A stretch of DNA of 64,000 nt, from positions 1-64,000 of the forward strand of contig JANRMQ010000004.1 of NCBI GenBank assembly GCA_040981125.1, in the 5' to 3' direction. Source of the stretch: DASSBQ01 sp040981125. Lineage in GTDB: Bacteria; Nitrospirota; Nitrospiria; Nitrospirales; Nitrospiraceae. Of the stretch, positions 53,924 through 63,340 are shown in pieces; position 1 is the first letter of the stretch; every line of letters begins with the position of its first letter. The translations under genes were made by a program, and so were the position numbers. The notes beneath the pieces were generated by a model. That model saw only the letters and a program-made list of their open reading frames with translations, had not been told where the DNA came from and did not search any database.

Positions 53924-54658
53924 TCAGCGATCAAGCGATGTGGCTGCTATTCCGAAGGTGCGCCGCCGAGCCTCCGATTCAGGAGGACTTCCGTCCGGGC
54001 GATCGATCCAGGTCATCTGAAAGACCTCGGAAAATGCGGCGGCCAGAGCGTGCTTTACATTGACGACATTGACGGGTCGCGCCAGATGCCGGGACATGGA
54101 TGTCACCCGGCAGTCCGCGATACCGCAAGGCACGATGAGAGAGAATGGGGTGAGATCCATGTCGGCGTTCAAGGCAAAACCATGAGTGGTAATTCCCCGG
54201 CAGATCCGCACGCCGATCGAGGCGATCTTCTCCGGCCGGTCCATCCCAACCCACACGCCGGGCAATCCGTTCACACGGCGGCCCGGCACGCCCCACTCAT
54301 GAAGGACCCGGATGAGGACCTCTTCCAGCATCGCGACGTAACTCTTCGGGCCGGCGCAATACTGTTTCAGCCGGACAATGGGATAGCCGACCACTTGGCC
54401 CGGACCATGGTAGGTGATGGATCCTCCTCGTTCCGCGCGAACGATGGGGATTCGCCCGATTGTGTCCTCGCCTTCATTGTCCGGCCATGCGGAGCGATGG
54501 GTAATGCGGCCGGCGGTAAAAATCGGCTCATGTTCCAGGAGCCATAGCGTATCCATTCGCGCATTGTCCGCCCGTTCCCGGGCTATCCGGTTCTGCCGGT
54601 CCAGCGCGGTCTCGTACGGTATCCGGTCATCGATGATCAAATCGGCCGGCGTGGTCAT
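53924..54658 (-). CDS. lipB: Octanoyltransferase
   Basis: 244 residues from ATG 54658 (MTTPADLIIDDRIPYETALD fits the family N-terminus; the longer frame does not). Moves octanoyl from acyl carrier protein to lipoyl domains. LLEHEPIFTAGR, RGGSITYHGPGQVVGYPI, the lysine in RPEKIASIGVRICRGITTHG and the catalytic cysteine in VPCGIADCRVTSM are all present. Upstream of gdhA in the same direction. Confidence 0.94.
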   Translation of the reverse strand: MTTPADLIIDDRIPYETALDRQNRIARERADNARMDTLWLLEHEPIFTAGRITHRSAWPDNEGEDTIGRIPIVRAERGGSITYHGPGQVVGYPIVRLKQYCAGPKSYVAMLEEVLIRVLHEWGVPGRRVNGLPGVWVGMDRPEKIASIGVRICRGITTHGFALNADMDLTPFSLIVPCGIADCRVTSMSRHLARPVNVVNVKHALAAAFSEVFQMTWIDRPDGSPPESEARRRTFGIAATSLDR

Positions 54659-54734
54659 GGTTCGGGTCCCCGGTGGAGCGAAGTTCTGCTGTTCCTGCAC
54701 GCCGAGCATCCGGCTTCTGCTATCCAGGATCGAA

Positions 54735-55841
54735 TCATTGCGGTGATTGCGGGTGCGAAGGTTTGGGTATCGTGACGGACGAGCTGCCGTTTTTATTCTG
54801 AATCGTGAACTGGGCGGTGGATTGATCGGCGGGACGAAGCAGGACATGCCAGAAGTCGCCCACATTAAACACCTGCCGCGAATCGATGGATGTAATCACA
54901 TCTCCGGATTGCAGGCCTGCTTGCCCCGCCGGTTTCGACGGATCGACTTGGAGCGCCAGAATCCCGCGCTCCGCGTCCAAATCGAAGCTCGCCCCGACGC
55001 TGGGGGTCACGGTGAGTGGAACGAATCCCAATTCAGGTCGAAGCACCGTGCCTCGCACGATCATTGATTCCATATGGGGATAGATCGCGTCCATGGAAAT
55101 GGCATAACTGATGGCTTGGGCTGACGGGGCGATGGCGACATTGATGCCCACGACACGTCCCGACAAATCCACAAGCGGGCCGCCGCTGTTACCGGGATTA
55201 ATGGCCGCATCCGTCTGTATCAGATCGTAGAGGGTCTCGCCTTCCGGGGTGAGAACCGAACGATCCAGCGCGCTGACCACTCCAACGGTCACCGTGGAAC
55301 CGCCCTTCAATGCCAATGGGTTGCCGATCGCGACCACTGTTTCCCCGATCTCCAGGGACACCGGCCGGCTCAAGGTTGCCGCGACCAGTTCCGGCGCGGT
55401 GATCTTGATCAAGGCAAGATCCAGGAGAAAATCGTGGGCTACCACCCGTCCCGGGATGAGCCGGCCGCTGGAAAGTCCCACGACCACGCTCTTCACCCCC
55501 TGCACCAGGTGGTTGTTCGTCAACACATAACCGTTTTCATCGATGATAATGCCGGACCCAGAGCCAGATTGGGTGGAATGCTGGCTGGAACTCGGCGGGA
55601 TGCCGCGAGTGAGGATCGTTACGACCGATGGGCGAACCTTATTCACCACAGCCGGAACGGAAAGAAGTTTGGTCGGCGGTTCCTCGGCCCGGACAGAAGG
55701 GGGGAGAACGGCGTAGAAGATGAGGCCGCTGCACAACAGCATCAGGACCAATAGAGACGGGACGGTCGTTCTTTGAGACAGGTGAGCCGGCAATGGGGGC
55801 AAAGGGGCGCGGAGACCTCCACCGTCGACACATGCGCTCAT
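54735..55841 (-). CDS. HtrA/DegP-like serine protease with one PDZ domain
   Basis: 368 residues. An N-terminal hydrophobic segment (LLVLMLLCSGLIFYAVLPP, residues about 30-48) is a signal anchor or signal peptide, so the enzyme is periplasmic. Catalytic triad: H111 in LTNNHLV, D141 in DLALIKI, S219 in PGNSGGPL. A single PDZ domain follows (RGILALQVDPSKPAGQAGLQSGDVITSID, about residues 285-360). Stress-related protein quality control is the usual role. The unusual ST-rich linker SSSQHSTQSGSGSG sits before the protease domain. Confidence 0.92.
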   Translation of the reverse strand: MSACVDGGGLRAPLPPLPAHLSQRTTVPSLLVLMLLCSGLIFYAVLPPSVRAEEPPTKLLSVPAVVNKVRPSVVTILTRGIPPSSSQHSTQSGSGSGIIIDENGYVLTNNHLVQGVKSVVVGLSSGRLIPGRVVAHDFLLDLALIKITAPELVAATLSRPVSLEIGETVVAIGNPLALKGGSTVTVGVVSALDRSVLTPEGETLYDLIQTDAAINPGNSGGPLVDLSGRVVGINVAIAPSAQAISYAISMDAIYPHMESMIVRGTVLRPELGFVPLTVTPSVGASFDLDAERGILALQVDPSKPAGQAGLQSGDVITSIDSRQVFNVGDFWHVLLRPADQSTAQFTIQNKNGSSSVTIPKPSHPQSPQ

Positions 55842-55889
55842 ACGCTATTGTCTCATAACTTCGGGGAAGGCGGAAAGCGGAGGGCGAAG

Positions 55890-55918
55890 AAAACGGGCGA
55901 GGACCGGTCCTCGCCCGT
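55890..55918 (-). terminator. Terminator after the sigma factor gene
   Basis: A perfect 26-base palindrome (55893-55918) with 13-base arms, ACGGGCGAGGACC being one arm, followed on the minus strand by a short T-run (TTTTC). It lies 22 bases after the sigma factor stop and before the HtrA start. Confidence 0.75.
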
Positions 55919-55940
55919 CACCTGCTCTCTGGACGGAGGA

Positions 55941-57185
55941 TCACTTCAGCGCGGCGAACATTTCTTTCACTTGCGGCGTCTTAAGTTTCTTCAAGGCCTT
56001 GGCCTCGATCTGGCGAATGCGTTCCCGCGTGACGGACAACCGTTGGCCGACTTGTTCCAATGTGCGCGGATGATCTTGTCCGATCCCGAACCGCAAGCGG
56101 ATGACCGTTTGCTCCCTCTGCGTCAGCGTGCCGAGGATTCGATCCATTTCGCGAGTAAGTTCACTACGATTGACATGCGCGTCCGGCGGCACCGCCTGTT
56201 GATCGGGCAACAGTTCGCCGAACTCCGTCTCGCCGTCGCCGATCGTATGTTCGAGAGCGACCGGCTCTTGAAACGCCTGAATCGTCTCATGCAGGCGGTC
56301 GGGCCGGATGCGCATCGTATGGGCCACTTCTTCCAGCCTCGGTGGACGGCCGAGCTGCTGGCCGAGTCTGCGGGTCACCCGGAGGATTCGATTCGACGCT
56401 TCCGTCTGGTGCACCGGAATGCGGATCGTCCGGGACTGGTCAGCGAGCGCCCGTGTGATGCCTTGCCTGATCCACCAGGTCGCATAGGTGCTGAACTTGA
56501 AGCCCTTCCGATACTGATAGCGTTCGGCGGCCTTCATCAATCCGATGTTGCCTTCTTGAACCAGGTCCAGCAAGGTCAGGCCGCGACCCGTATAGTGCTT
56601 GGCGACATCAACCACGAGTCGGAGATTACAACGAACCAATTCATCCTTGGCCCGTTCCAGAATGATGCGTGCGTTTCGGACATCGGACAAACTTTGAGCC
56701 ATCTGTTTCAACAGAGGGATGCTCGCCTTTGACATCCCGGTATGTTCCATGATGACATTCTGAAGCGTCCGCTGTGCCTGATCCAACGCGGTCGCGGACA
56801 ACCCGCTCAGTCGTTTGATCTCTTGTAAAGTATGGAGCGCTTCCAACGTGTCATCGGACCGCTTAAGGCGTGCCCCGGACTTGATGGCCTGGCGAAGAGC
56901 CGATCGGACAGACCGCGTTCCAATATCGATTTGCTTGGCGAGGGCGATTTCCTCCTCACGGGCGAGCAGCGGGCGCTCGCCGAACGACCGAAAATACAGC
57001 GATTCGAGCAGGAACGGGCCGTCGGCCGTCCGCGGCGCTTTGGCCGCCGGTTGTTCCTCCCGCGCGCGTGTGTCATGCGTAATCACTTCCAGCAGATCGC
57101 TTGCCTTGGCATCGTCTGCGTCCGGGTCGATCCCCGGACCGGTCATCGGTTCCTTTTCTTCCGCGAGCACCAGAGTCTCCTTCAT
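55941..57185 (-). CDS. RNA polymerase sigma-70 family factor (RpoD/RpoS-like)
   Basis: 414 residues. Region 1.2 (SLYFRSFGERPLLAREEEIALAKQI), a non-conserved region of about 100 residues, region 2 (NLRLVVDVAKHYTGRGLTLLDLVQEGNIGLMKAAERYQYRKGFKFSTYATWWIRQGITRALADQ in several blocks), region 3 (RLGQQLGRPPRLEEVAHTMRI) and region 4 (LRFGIGQDHPRTLEQVGQRLSVTRERIRQIEAKALKKL). Region 1.1 is absent, so it is more likely an alternative RpoS-like or group 2 factor than the main housekeeping sigma; which regulon it serves cannot be told. Confidence 0.92.
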   Translation of the reverse strand: MKETLVLAEEKEPMTGPGIDPDADDAKASDLLEVITHDTRAREEQPAAKAPRTADGPFLLESLYFRSFGERPLLAREEEIALAKQIDIGTRSVRSALRQAIKSGARLKRSDDTLEALHTLQEIKRLSGLSATALDQAQRTLQNVIMEHTGMSKASIPLLKQMAQSLSDVRNARIILERAKDELVRCNLRLVVDVAKHYTGRGLTLLDLVQEGNIGLMKAAERYQYRKGFKFSTYATWWIRQGITRALADQSRTIRIPVHQTEASNRILRVTRRLGQQLGRPPRLEEVAHTMRIRPDRLHETIQAFQEPVALEHTIGDGETEFGELLPDQQAVPPDAHVNRSELTREMDRILGTLTQREQTVIRLRFGIGQDHPRTLEQVGQRLSVTRERIRQIEAKALKKLKTPQVKEMFAALK

Positions 57186-57379
57186 ATCGTCACCTCTCCC
57201 TTCTCAGGGAATGATCGCTTGATTATAAAGTACGGCGGGAACTGTGCTTCTTCAATACCATTAGAGACGCGAAAGGCCGGAAAGGATTCATGGTGGTGCC
57301 TTGGAGAAAAAACGAATTCCGGCTGGTGTGAGAGGCGGGGCCCGGGAAATGCCTATAGAGTCAATTAAATAAAGAAGAG

Positions 57380-57413
57380 AACGGGCTTTGAAGGCCCGAA
57401 AGGCCTAGGCCTT
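57380..57413 (-). terminator. Terminator after the slipin-nfeD operon
   Basis: On the minus strand a perfect 14-base palindrome AAGGCCTAGGCCTT (57400-57413) is followed by a CGGGC/GCCCG hairpin and then a T-rich tract. The rest of the gap up to 57444 holds nothing recognisable. Confidence 0.5.
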
Positions 57414-57444
57414 CCCCCAGCCATTCGACCAGGGGAGTCCAGGG

Positions 57445-58212
57445 CTATTTCTCGTCAGCCGTCCGCTTCAGAAACGGCGCGAGCGTATCGATGGGGATGG
57501 GAAAAATCGTGGTCGAATTCTTCTCTCCCGCGATTTCAACGAGGGTCTGGAGGTATCGAAGCTGAAGCGCGGCAGGGTTGGGGCTAATGACGTCGGCCGC
57601 CTCGGCCAGCCGTTGTGCCGCTTGGAATTCGCCTTCGGCATGAATAATCTTTGCCCGCCGTTCCCGCTCCGCTTCAGCTTGCCGGGCGATCGCTCGCTGC
57701 ATCTCCTGGGGAAGATCCACATTCTTGACCTCGACGGCGCTGACTTTGACACCCCAGGGCTCCGTCTGCTGGTCGATGATCCGCTGTAATTCGGCGTTGA
57801 TTTCGTCGCGTTTGGCCAGCAAATCGTCGAGCTGCATTTGTCCGAGCACGCTGCGTAACGTGGTTTGAGCCATCATGGAGGTGGCATAGAGATAATCTTC
57901 CACCTGGATGATGGCTCGCTGGGCGTCCACGACGCGGAAATAGATGACGGCGTTGACTTTGACCGTCACGTTATCGCGAGTGATGACGTCCTGCGGGGGA
58001 ACGTCCATCGTCACTGTCCGGAGACTGACACGGACCATCTTGTCCACGAACGGAATAATGATGATTACACCCGGACCATTCGCGCCGACCAACCCCTTGG
58101 CCAGGCGGCCCCATCGAAAAATGACCGCCCGCTCGTATTCGGGCAGAACTTTAAAACCTAAAAAAATGATGATGACGATGAGCAGGATCAGACCGACGGG
58201 GCTGAGAATCAT
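57445..58212 (-). CDS. Slipin (SPFH/stomatin family) membrane protein
   Basis: 255 residues. One N-terminal membrane helix (ILSPVGLILLIVIIIFLGF), then the SPFH/band-7 domain (YERAVIFRWGRLAKGLVGANGPG, DVPPQDVITRDNVTVKVNAVIYFRV) and a helical C-terminus (EAERERRAKIIHAEGEFQAAQRLAEAA). Slipins form oligomeric microdomains with NfeD partners, and the overlap of its start with the NfeD stop supports that pairing. Confidence 0.93.
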   Translation of the reverse strand: MILSPVGLILLIVIIIFLGFKVLPEYERAVIFRWGRLAKGLVGANGPGVIIIIPFVDKMVRVSLRTVTMDVPPQDVITRDNVTVKVNAVIYFRVVDAQRAIIQVEDYLYATSMMAQTTLRSVLGQMQLDDLLAKRDEINAELQRIIDQQTEPWGVKVSAVEVKNVDLPQEMQRAIARQAEAERERRAKIIHAEGEFQAAQRLAEAADVISPNPAALQLRYLQTLVEIAGEKNSTTIFPIPIDTLAPFLKRTADEK

Positions 58213-59552
58213 AATGTGGCCTCATGTTCATGGGCGACCGGTCTCACGTGCAGCGTCAGTCCCTCGACCTTGATCACTTCAGCCCGGTCGCCGGGTTGTA
58301 GCGGGTGGTCGCTGACGGCTTCCCACAGTTCACCGTGAACGGAGAGCTGTCCCTGGGGAGCGACGGCGGTTCTTGCGATGCCGATCAATCCTACCATTCC
58401 CTCCACGCCCGTGAGCGGCCGGCTCCGCATGGCTCTCATCCCCATGCCGACGATGAAAAGCGAAAACACCGCGGCCAAGCCGATGACCGGCAAAATGACG
58501 CCCCATGACAGCTGATAAAACTCCGCGTCGGTTTTGATCAGCATCAGCGATCCGAGCAGCATGGAGATGACGCCTCCGATGGCCAGCAGTCCATAACTTG
58601 TGACACTGGCTTCAAGAACGAAGAAGAGGATGCCCAATGCCATTAACAACAATCCTGCGTAATTGACCGGCAGCGATTGGAACGAATAGAAGGCGAGGAC
58701 CAAACTGATGGCTCCGACGATACCCGGCAGGATGGCGCCCGGGTTGTACAATTCCGCCATTAAACCGATCGTGCCGACGGTCATGAGAATGTACGCGATA
58801 TTGGGGTCACTGAGCGTCTTCAGCAGTTCCAGGCGCAAACTGATCGGATAGTCGTAAATGGCGACCTGCTGCGTCCGCAAGGTCGCCGGACCGGTGGCGA
58901 GCGTTACGGTGCGGCCGTTGATCCATTGGAGAAGGGCCGGGAGATCTTCCGCAATACCATCGACGACCTTGAGTTTCACGGCTTCCTTTTCCGTGGCGGA
59001 CACGCTCTTCCGGACGGCATTCTCCGCCCAGCCGGCGTTGCGTCCCCGTTGTTCGGCAATGGATTTGATGTAGGCGGCGGAATCGTTCTCGACCTTTTCA
59101 CGCATCGTCTTGTCCATCTCGCCGCCTCCCATCGCCACGGGATGGGCCGCGCCGATATTGGTGCCGGGCGCCATCACCGCCACATGGGCCGCCATCGTGA
59201 TGAACACGCCGGCCGACGCCGCGCGGCCGCCGGAAGGCGAGACATAGACCACGACCGGAACAGTCGCACCGGTAATGTCCTTGATAATGAGGCGCATCGA
59301 AGTATCGAGGCCGCCGGGGGTATCCAATCGAATCACCAAAGCCTGGGCGTTCCTTTCCTGCGCCATAAGAATGGCATCGTGCACATATTCGGCTGCCACC
59401 GGATTGATGACCCCTTCGTACGAGGCGACGACGACCTCGGCAGCCCTCTCCACGGCGAACCCGGGGCTTGGGAAGACCAACCGCCAGACCAATAGGACAA
59501 AGCAGGCGGCACCGGCAGGGCCCGCCGCAAGGAAATACGATCGGCCACGCAT
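58209..59552 (-). CDS. NfeD long-form (ClpP-class protease plus OB domain)
   Basis: 447 residues from ATG 59552 (GGAG 7 bases upstream; it begins the signal peptide RSYFLAAGPAGAACFVLLVW). A ClpP-like serine protease domain (LVIRLDTPGGLDTSMRLIIKDI, VYVSPSGGRAASAGVFITMAA with the nucleophilic serine) is followed by 4-5 transmembrane helices and a soluble C-terminal OB domain (GQLSVHGELWEAVSDHPLQPGD). The STOPP-type protease cleaves the C-terminus of its slipin partner, which overlaps it by 4 bases downstream. Confidence 0.93.
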   Translation of the reverse strand: MRGRSYFLAAGPAGAACFVLLVWRLVFPSPGFAVERAAEVVVASYEGVINPVAAEYVHDAILMAQERNAQALVIRLDTPGGLDTSMRLIIKDITGATVPVVVYVSPSGGRAASAGVFITMAAHVAVMAPGTNIGAAHPVAMGGGEMDKTMREKVENDSAAYIKSIAEQRGRNAGWAENAVRKSVSATEKEAVKLKVVDGIAEDLPALLQWINGRTVTLATGPATLRTQQVAIYDYPISLRLELLKTLSDPNIAYILMTVGTIGLMAELYNPGAILPGIVGAISLVLAFYSFQSLPVNYAGLLLMALGILFFVLEASVTSYGLLAIGGVISMLLGSLMLIKTDAEFYQLSWGVILPVIGLAAVFSLFIVGMGMRAMRSRPLTGVEGMVGLIGIARTAVAPQGQLSVHGELWEAVSDHPLQPGDRAEVIKVEGLTLHVRPVAHEHEATL

Positions 59553-59716
59553 TGAACGCTCCATGCGCGGGTGTCGGAAGGGAGGGTCCCAATCCGGAAT
59601 GCATTCAATTCGAAAACCAGAGCGGATCATACGGCCCGCTCCGGGGGCTGTCAAGGAAGGCCGCCCGCGACGGCCGCCTTGTTGAAAAGCCATGGGTACT
59701 CTCCTAGAATGCCGGC

Positions 59717-60613
59717 ATGTCACATTTTTTGAGCGGCGAACGCATCCATTTGATCGATCGAAAGGGCCGGCAGTACGCCGTGACGTTGAAGGCCGGCGAA
59801 ACCTATCAGCACAGCGGTGAAACGGTGGCGCATGACGCGCTGATCGGACGGCCGGACGGGTGCCTGGTGACGTTGTCACGCGGCAAACGCATGTTGGCTC
59901 TGCGGCCCACCCTTGGCGAGTACGTCCTAAAAATGCCGCGAGGCGCGCAAGTCCTATATCCGAAAGATCTGGCGCTGATTCCCATGTGGGCGGACGTGTA
60001 TCCCGGCGCCCTCGTGTTCGAATCGGGAACCGGATCGGGCGCTTTGACCATGGCTCTGTTGCGCGCCGTCGGTCCGAAAGGCGCGGTCGTCACCTACGAA
60101 ATGAGGGACGATTTCTCAAGAACTGCCCTGTCGAACATCGAACGCTATATGGGGGTTCCGCCGAACCTCCATCCGTTTCGTAAGAACACCTATGAAGGTA
60201 TCGAAGTGCGGGAAGACGGACGACTGTTTGACCGGATCGTCCTGGATCTTCCTGAGCCGTGGCAAGTCATTCCTCATGCAGTGACCGCCCTGAGGAGCGG
60301 GGGCGTTTATCTGAGTTTTGTGCCGACCGTTCCGCAGGTCGTTCGGACGGTGGAGGCCTTGGAGCGCGCGGCGGTGTTCGGGATGATTCAGACGTTCGAG
60401 ACGCTTCTGCGCACCTGGTCGATTCAGGGGCGCAGCGTGAGGCCCGATCATCGGATGGTCGCGCACTCCGGGTTTATTACGGTGGCGCGAAAGGTCGATG
60501 CGGAATGGCATATGGGGTCGCGAGGCTCAGTGAATCCAATCGAGGAGGCAGTTGAGACGGGTATGCCGGACTCTTCGGATGTCTTGGACGAAAGGTTAGG
60601 GCAAGACGTATGA
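59717..60613 (+). CDS. trmI: tRNA (adenine-N1)-methyltransferase
   Basis: 298 residues. Methylates A58 of the tRNA T-loop. The N-terminal beta domain (LSGERIHLIDRKGRQYAVTLKAG) is followed by a Rossmann SAM domain with YPKDLALIPMWADVYPGALVFESGTGSGALTMALLRAVG, TYEMRDDFSRTALSNI and FDRIVLDLPEPWQVIPHAV. Its stop overlaps the ATG of the following SDR gene. Confidence 0.93.
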   Translation: MSHFLSGERIHLIDRKGRQYAVTLKAGETYQHSGETVAHDALIGRPDGCLVTLSRGKRMLALRPTLGEYVLKMPRGAQVLYPKDLALIPMWADVYPGALVFESGTGSGALTMALLRAVGPKGAVVTYEMRDDFSRTALSNIERYMGVPPNLHPFRKNTYEGIEVREDGRLFDRIVLDLPEPWQVIPHAVTALRSGGVYLSFVPTVPQVVRTVEALERAAVFGMIQTFETLLRTWSIQGRSVRPDHRMVAHSGFITVARKVDAEWHMGSRGSVNPIEEAVETGMPDSSDVLDERLGQDV

Positions 60614-61374
60614 ATCGATTATCGGGGAAGGTCGCCGTCATCACGGGAGGCAGCGCGGGAATCGGCGAAGCGATCGCCAAGCTCTTTGCGGAAGAAGGCG
60701 CGTTGGTCGTCGTCACCGGCCGGCGGAAAGAGGAGCTCGAACGTGTTGTGAAGGGCATTGTCGTCAACGGCGGACGAGCCCTGGCCGTGTCCGGTTCGGT
60801 CAGCGACGAGCCCCATGTTCGGGAGGTGGTGGCGCAAACCGTGCGGACATTCGGTAAGGTGCATATTTTGGTGAACAATGCCGGCGTCGGGGATTTCGGC
60901 CGCCGGCTTCACGAAATTGATGATGCCACCTGGCAAAGCGTCCTGGATATCAATCTGACCGGCGTCTTTCGCATGACACGGGCCGTGGTTCCTGAACTCA
61001 TCAAGGCCGGCGGGGGATCCATCGTCAACATTTCAAGCATCGCCAGCGTGGTGGGGCTGCCGGGAAATCCGGCCTACGCAACCTCGAAGGGCGGTCTTGA
61101 TGCCCTGACCAGAGCGCTTGCGGTCGACTACGCCAAGGACAACATCCGGTGCAACGTCGTCAATCCGGGATTGGTCGATACTCCCATGGCTGCGCCGCTC
61201 ATGAATAATCTCGAACAATTGAACCCGATTATCGCGCAGTACGCGATCCGGCGGCCCGGGAAGCCTGATGAGGTGGCAAAGATGGTGCTCTATCTGGCCT
61301 CCGACGAAGCGGCATGGGTGACGGGGGGCACCTTTATGATCGACGGCGGAATGACGATCAATAAGGGAGGATGA
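60610..61374 (+). CDS. Short-chain dehydrogenase/reductase
   Basis: 254 residues, classical SDR. Cofactor motif TGGSAGIGEAIA, NNAGVG, and the catalytic Ser-Tyr-Lys as ISSIAS, PAYATSKGG. The C-terminal PGLVDTPM and GGTFMIDGGMTI fit 3-oxoacyl-ACP reductase or glucose dehydrogenase-like SDRs. The substrate cannot be deduced. It overlaps trmI by 4 bases. Confidence 0.9.
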   Translation: MNRLSGKVAVITGGSAGIGEAIAKLFAEEGALVVVTGRRKEELERVVKGIVVNGGRALAVSGSVSDEPHVREVVAQTVRTFGKVHILVNNAGVGDFGRRLHEIDDATWQSVLDINLTGVFRMTRAVVPELIKAGGGSIVNISSIASVVGLPGNPAYATSKGGLDALTRALAVDYAKDNIRCNVVNPGLVDTPMAAPLMNNLEQLNPIIAQYAIRRPGKPDEVAKMVLYLASDEAAWVTGGTFMIDGGMTINKGG

Positions 61375-61377
61375 GAC

Positions 61378-61719
61378 ATGACGCGAAGAGCCGAGCCATC
61401 CGGTCCAGATCGGCTGATCGGGTATGTGGTAGTTCTTTCCCTCGTTTTCCTCCATGCGATCGCATCAACCGGATGGAGTGAGGCCGCGGCGGAGGTTGAA
61501 TTTGCCGGCACGGTGCTCACGGCGGATGCGAAGACGGGCAAGATCGCCGTCAAGAAAGAGTCGGGTGGAACCAGGTTTACCTTCGTCACCAACGAGCAGA
61601 CGCGCTGGGAGGACGGACTCAAGGGTATCGGTGATTTGAAGAAAGATGATCATGTCGTGGTGGTATATCAGGTGCAAGGGGCTCAGTACCTCGCGCTTCG
61701 AGTGATGCCGAAGAAGTAA
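61378..61719 (+). CDS. Small secreted beta-barrel protein
   Basis: 113 residues. The hydrophobic N-terminus (LIGYVVVLSLVFLHAIAST) is a signal peptide. The mature part (VEFAGTVLTADAKTGKIAVK, then DHVVVVYQVQGAQYLALRV) looks like a small OB-like or DUF5666-like barrel. Function unknown. It lies 3 bases after the SDR gene. Confidence 0.7.
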   Translation: MTRRAEPSGPDRLIGYVVVLSLVFLHAIASTGWSEAAAEVEFAGTVLTADAKTGKIAVKKESGGTRFTFVTNEQTRWEDGLKGIGDLKKDDHVVVVYQVQGAQYLALRVMPKK

Positions 61720-61731
61720 GGGTGAGATGTG

Positions 61732-62589
61732 ATGTTTGAAATCGACACGCAGACGAAATTGTGCGGAGTGATCGGCAACCCGGTTCACCATTCGCTGTCG
61801 CCGGCCATCCACAATGCGGCATTTCGAAAGATGGGCTTGAACTTCGTCTATCTGGCATTCCCGGTGGAAGTGATCGGGGACGCTATCAAGGGAGTGCGGG
61901 CGTTGGGAAATTGCCGCGGATTCAGCGTCACGATTCCTCATAAACTTGCGGCGATGCCGTTCCTTGATGAGGTGGACCAGACGGCTCGGCACATCGGCGC
62001 AATCAATACCATCGTGGTAGAGAACGGCAAGCTCATCGGCTATAACACCGACGCCTCCGGGGCGTTGCGGGCGTTGCGCGAGGGGGGCGCCGCCCTTTCA
62101 GGCCAGCGCGTGTTGATGTTGGGCTCGGGCGGAGCCGCGCGCGCCATTGCGTTTGCGCTGGCCGGCGATGCGCAGATCGCCGGGCTCACGATATTGGGGG
62201 TCGATGAAGAGGAACGCCGCCGGCTGGTGCAGGATTTGAGAAACAGGACGTCGGTGGTCGTCGAGGACGGACCGATCCAGGATGACAGTTTGCGCAGCTG
62301 GATTCCGCATTGTCGGACAGTCATCCATTGTACCCCGGTCGGCATGTCTCCCCATGTGGAAGAAACCTGCGTGCCGGCCGCAATGTGGCGATCGGATCTG
62401 ACCGTCATGGATATTGTCTACAATCCGCGCAGAACCCGATTGCTCAAAGAGGCCAGGGCGGCCGGATGCCGTACGATTCAGGGAATCGAAATGTTTCTCT
62501 GCCAAGCCATCCTGCAATTCGAACTCTGGACCAACCAGACGGCTCCGGCGGATGTCATGCGCGCCGTGCTTGAGCGCCGATTTCAATGA
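61732..62589 (+). CDS. aroE: Shikimate dehydrogenase
   Basis: 285 residues from ATG 61732, with GGTGAG upstream (GTG 61729 is also possible). Reduces 3-dehydroshikimate with NADPH. VIGNPVHHSLSPAIHNAAF, the catalytic lysine in GFSVTIPHKLAAM, IGAINTIV, GYNTDASGAL and the NADP loop LMLGSGGAARAIAFAL. It overlaps aroK by 4 bases. Confidence 0.95.
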   Translation: MFEIDTQTKLCGVIGNPVHHSLSPAIHNAAFRKMGLNFVYLAFPVEVIGDAIKGVRALGNCRGFSVTIPHKLAAMPFLDEVDQTARHIGAINTIVVENGKLIGYNTDASGALRALREGGAALSGQRVLMLGSGGAARAIAFALAGDAQIAGLTILGVDEEERRRLVQDLRNRTSVVVEDGPIQDDSLRSWIPHCRTVIHCTPVGMSPHVEETCVPAAMWRSDLTVMDIVYNPRRTRLLKEARAAGCRTIQGIEMFLCQAILQFELWTNQTAPADVMRAVLERRFQ

Positions 62590-63095
62590 ACATTGTGCTG
62601 ATCGGATATCGTGGAACCGGCAAAAGCGCGGTGAGCCGGGTCTTGTCCAAACGACTGCGCCGGGAACTCGTCTCAACTGACGCGGAGATCGTGAAGCGGG
62701 CAGGCCGGGCGATTCCGAAGATCGTCGAGCAGCACGGCTGGGAACATTTTCGAGAATTGGAAAGCGCGGTGTGCCGCGACCTGGCCGAGCAAGATAATCT
62801 CATCATCGATACCGGCGGCGGGGCGATCCTCAGGCCGCAGAATGTCGAGGTTCTCAAGAAAAACGGGCGCTTCTGGTGGTTGACGGCCGGAGTCGATACC
62901 ATTGCGCGGCGGATCGGGCATGACACCCAACGGCCCTCATTGACCGGCACGCGGTCGTTTCTCGATGAAATCAGTGAAGTTCTGGCGGAACGGTTGCCGA
63001 AATACCAGGCGGCGGCGGATTGGACGATTTCGACCGACGGGCTGACCGTCCACGAGGTTGCGGAACGCGTTCTCCGTCAAGTTCCAAGCCCGTAA
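62586..63095 (+). CDS. aroK: Shikimate kinase
   Basis: 169 residues. Phosphorylates shikimate. P-loop IVLIGYRGTGKSAVSRVL, STDAEIVKRAGRAIPKIVEQHGWEHFRELES, and the shikimate-binding DTGGGAILR. The start overlaps the aroE stop (ATGA), so the two shikimate steps are translated together. Confidence 0.95.
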   Translation: MNIVLIGYRGTGKSAVSRVLSKRLRRELVSTDAEIVKRAGRAIPKIVEQHGWEHFRELESAVCRDLAEQDNLIIDTGGGAILRPQNVEVLKKNGRFWWLTAGVDTIARRIGHDTQRPSLTGTRSFLDEISEVLAERLPKYQAAADWTISTDGLTVHEVAERVLRQVPSP

Positions 63096-63114
63096 TGGAT
63101 CAGTTTCCTTTTGC

Positions 63115-63243
63115 GTCATGCCCGCGAAGGCGGGCATCCACTCCTTGTAAACCGGCCCACTACCTCCAAGCCTCTCCGGTTGATCTCACCGGGGGTGCAT
63201 GCTATCCTTTTTTTCGCCGTGAGTGGAAGCTGGCTGGAATGAC
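63115..63243. repeat. Palindromic dispersed repeat (GTCATGCC...GGAATGAC)
   Basis: It begins with GTCATGCC and ends with GGAATGAC, near-perfect inverted ends. The left end contains the hairpin ATGCCCGC-GAAG-GCGGGCAT (63118-63137). Similar GTCATGCCCGCG repeats are scattered in many proteobacterial and related genomes. The interior appears degraded. The left hairpin could also help end aroEK transcription. Confidence 0.6.
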
Positions 63244-63340
63244 TCAGTGACCCAGTGCTGCCGCAGCGCCCGGTTGCGCGACCGTTCCTCTTTCCTTCCC
63301 TCGTCCATCAATCAGCCGTATAGCCTGACGGAGGTTTGTC

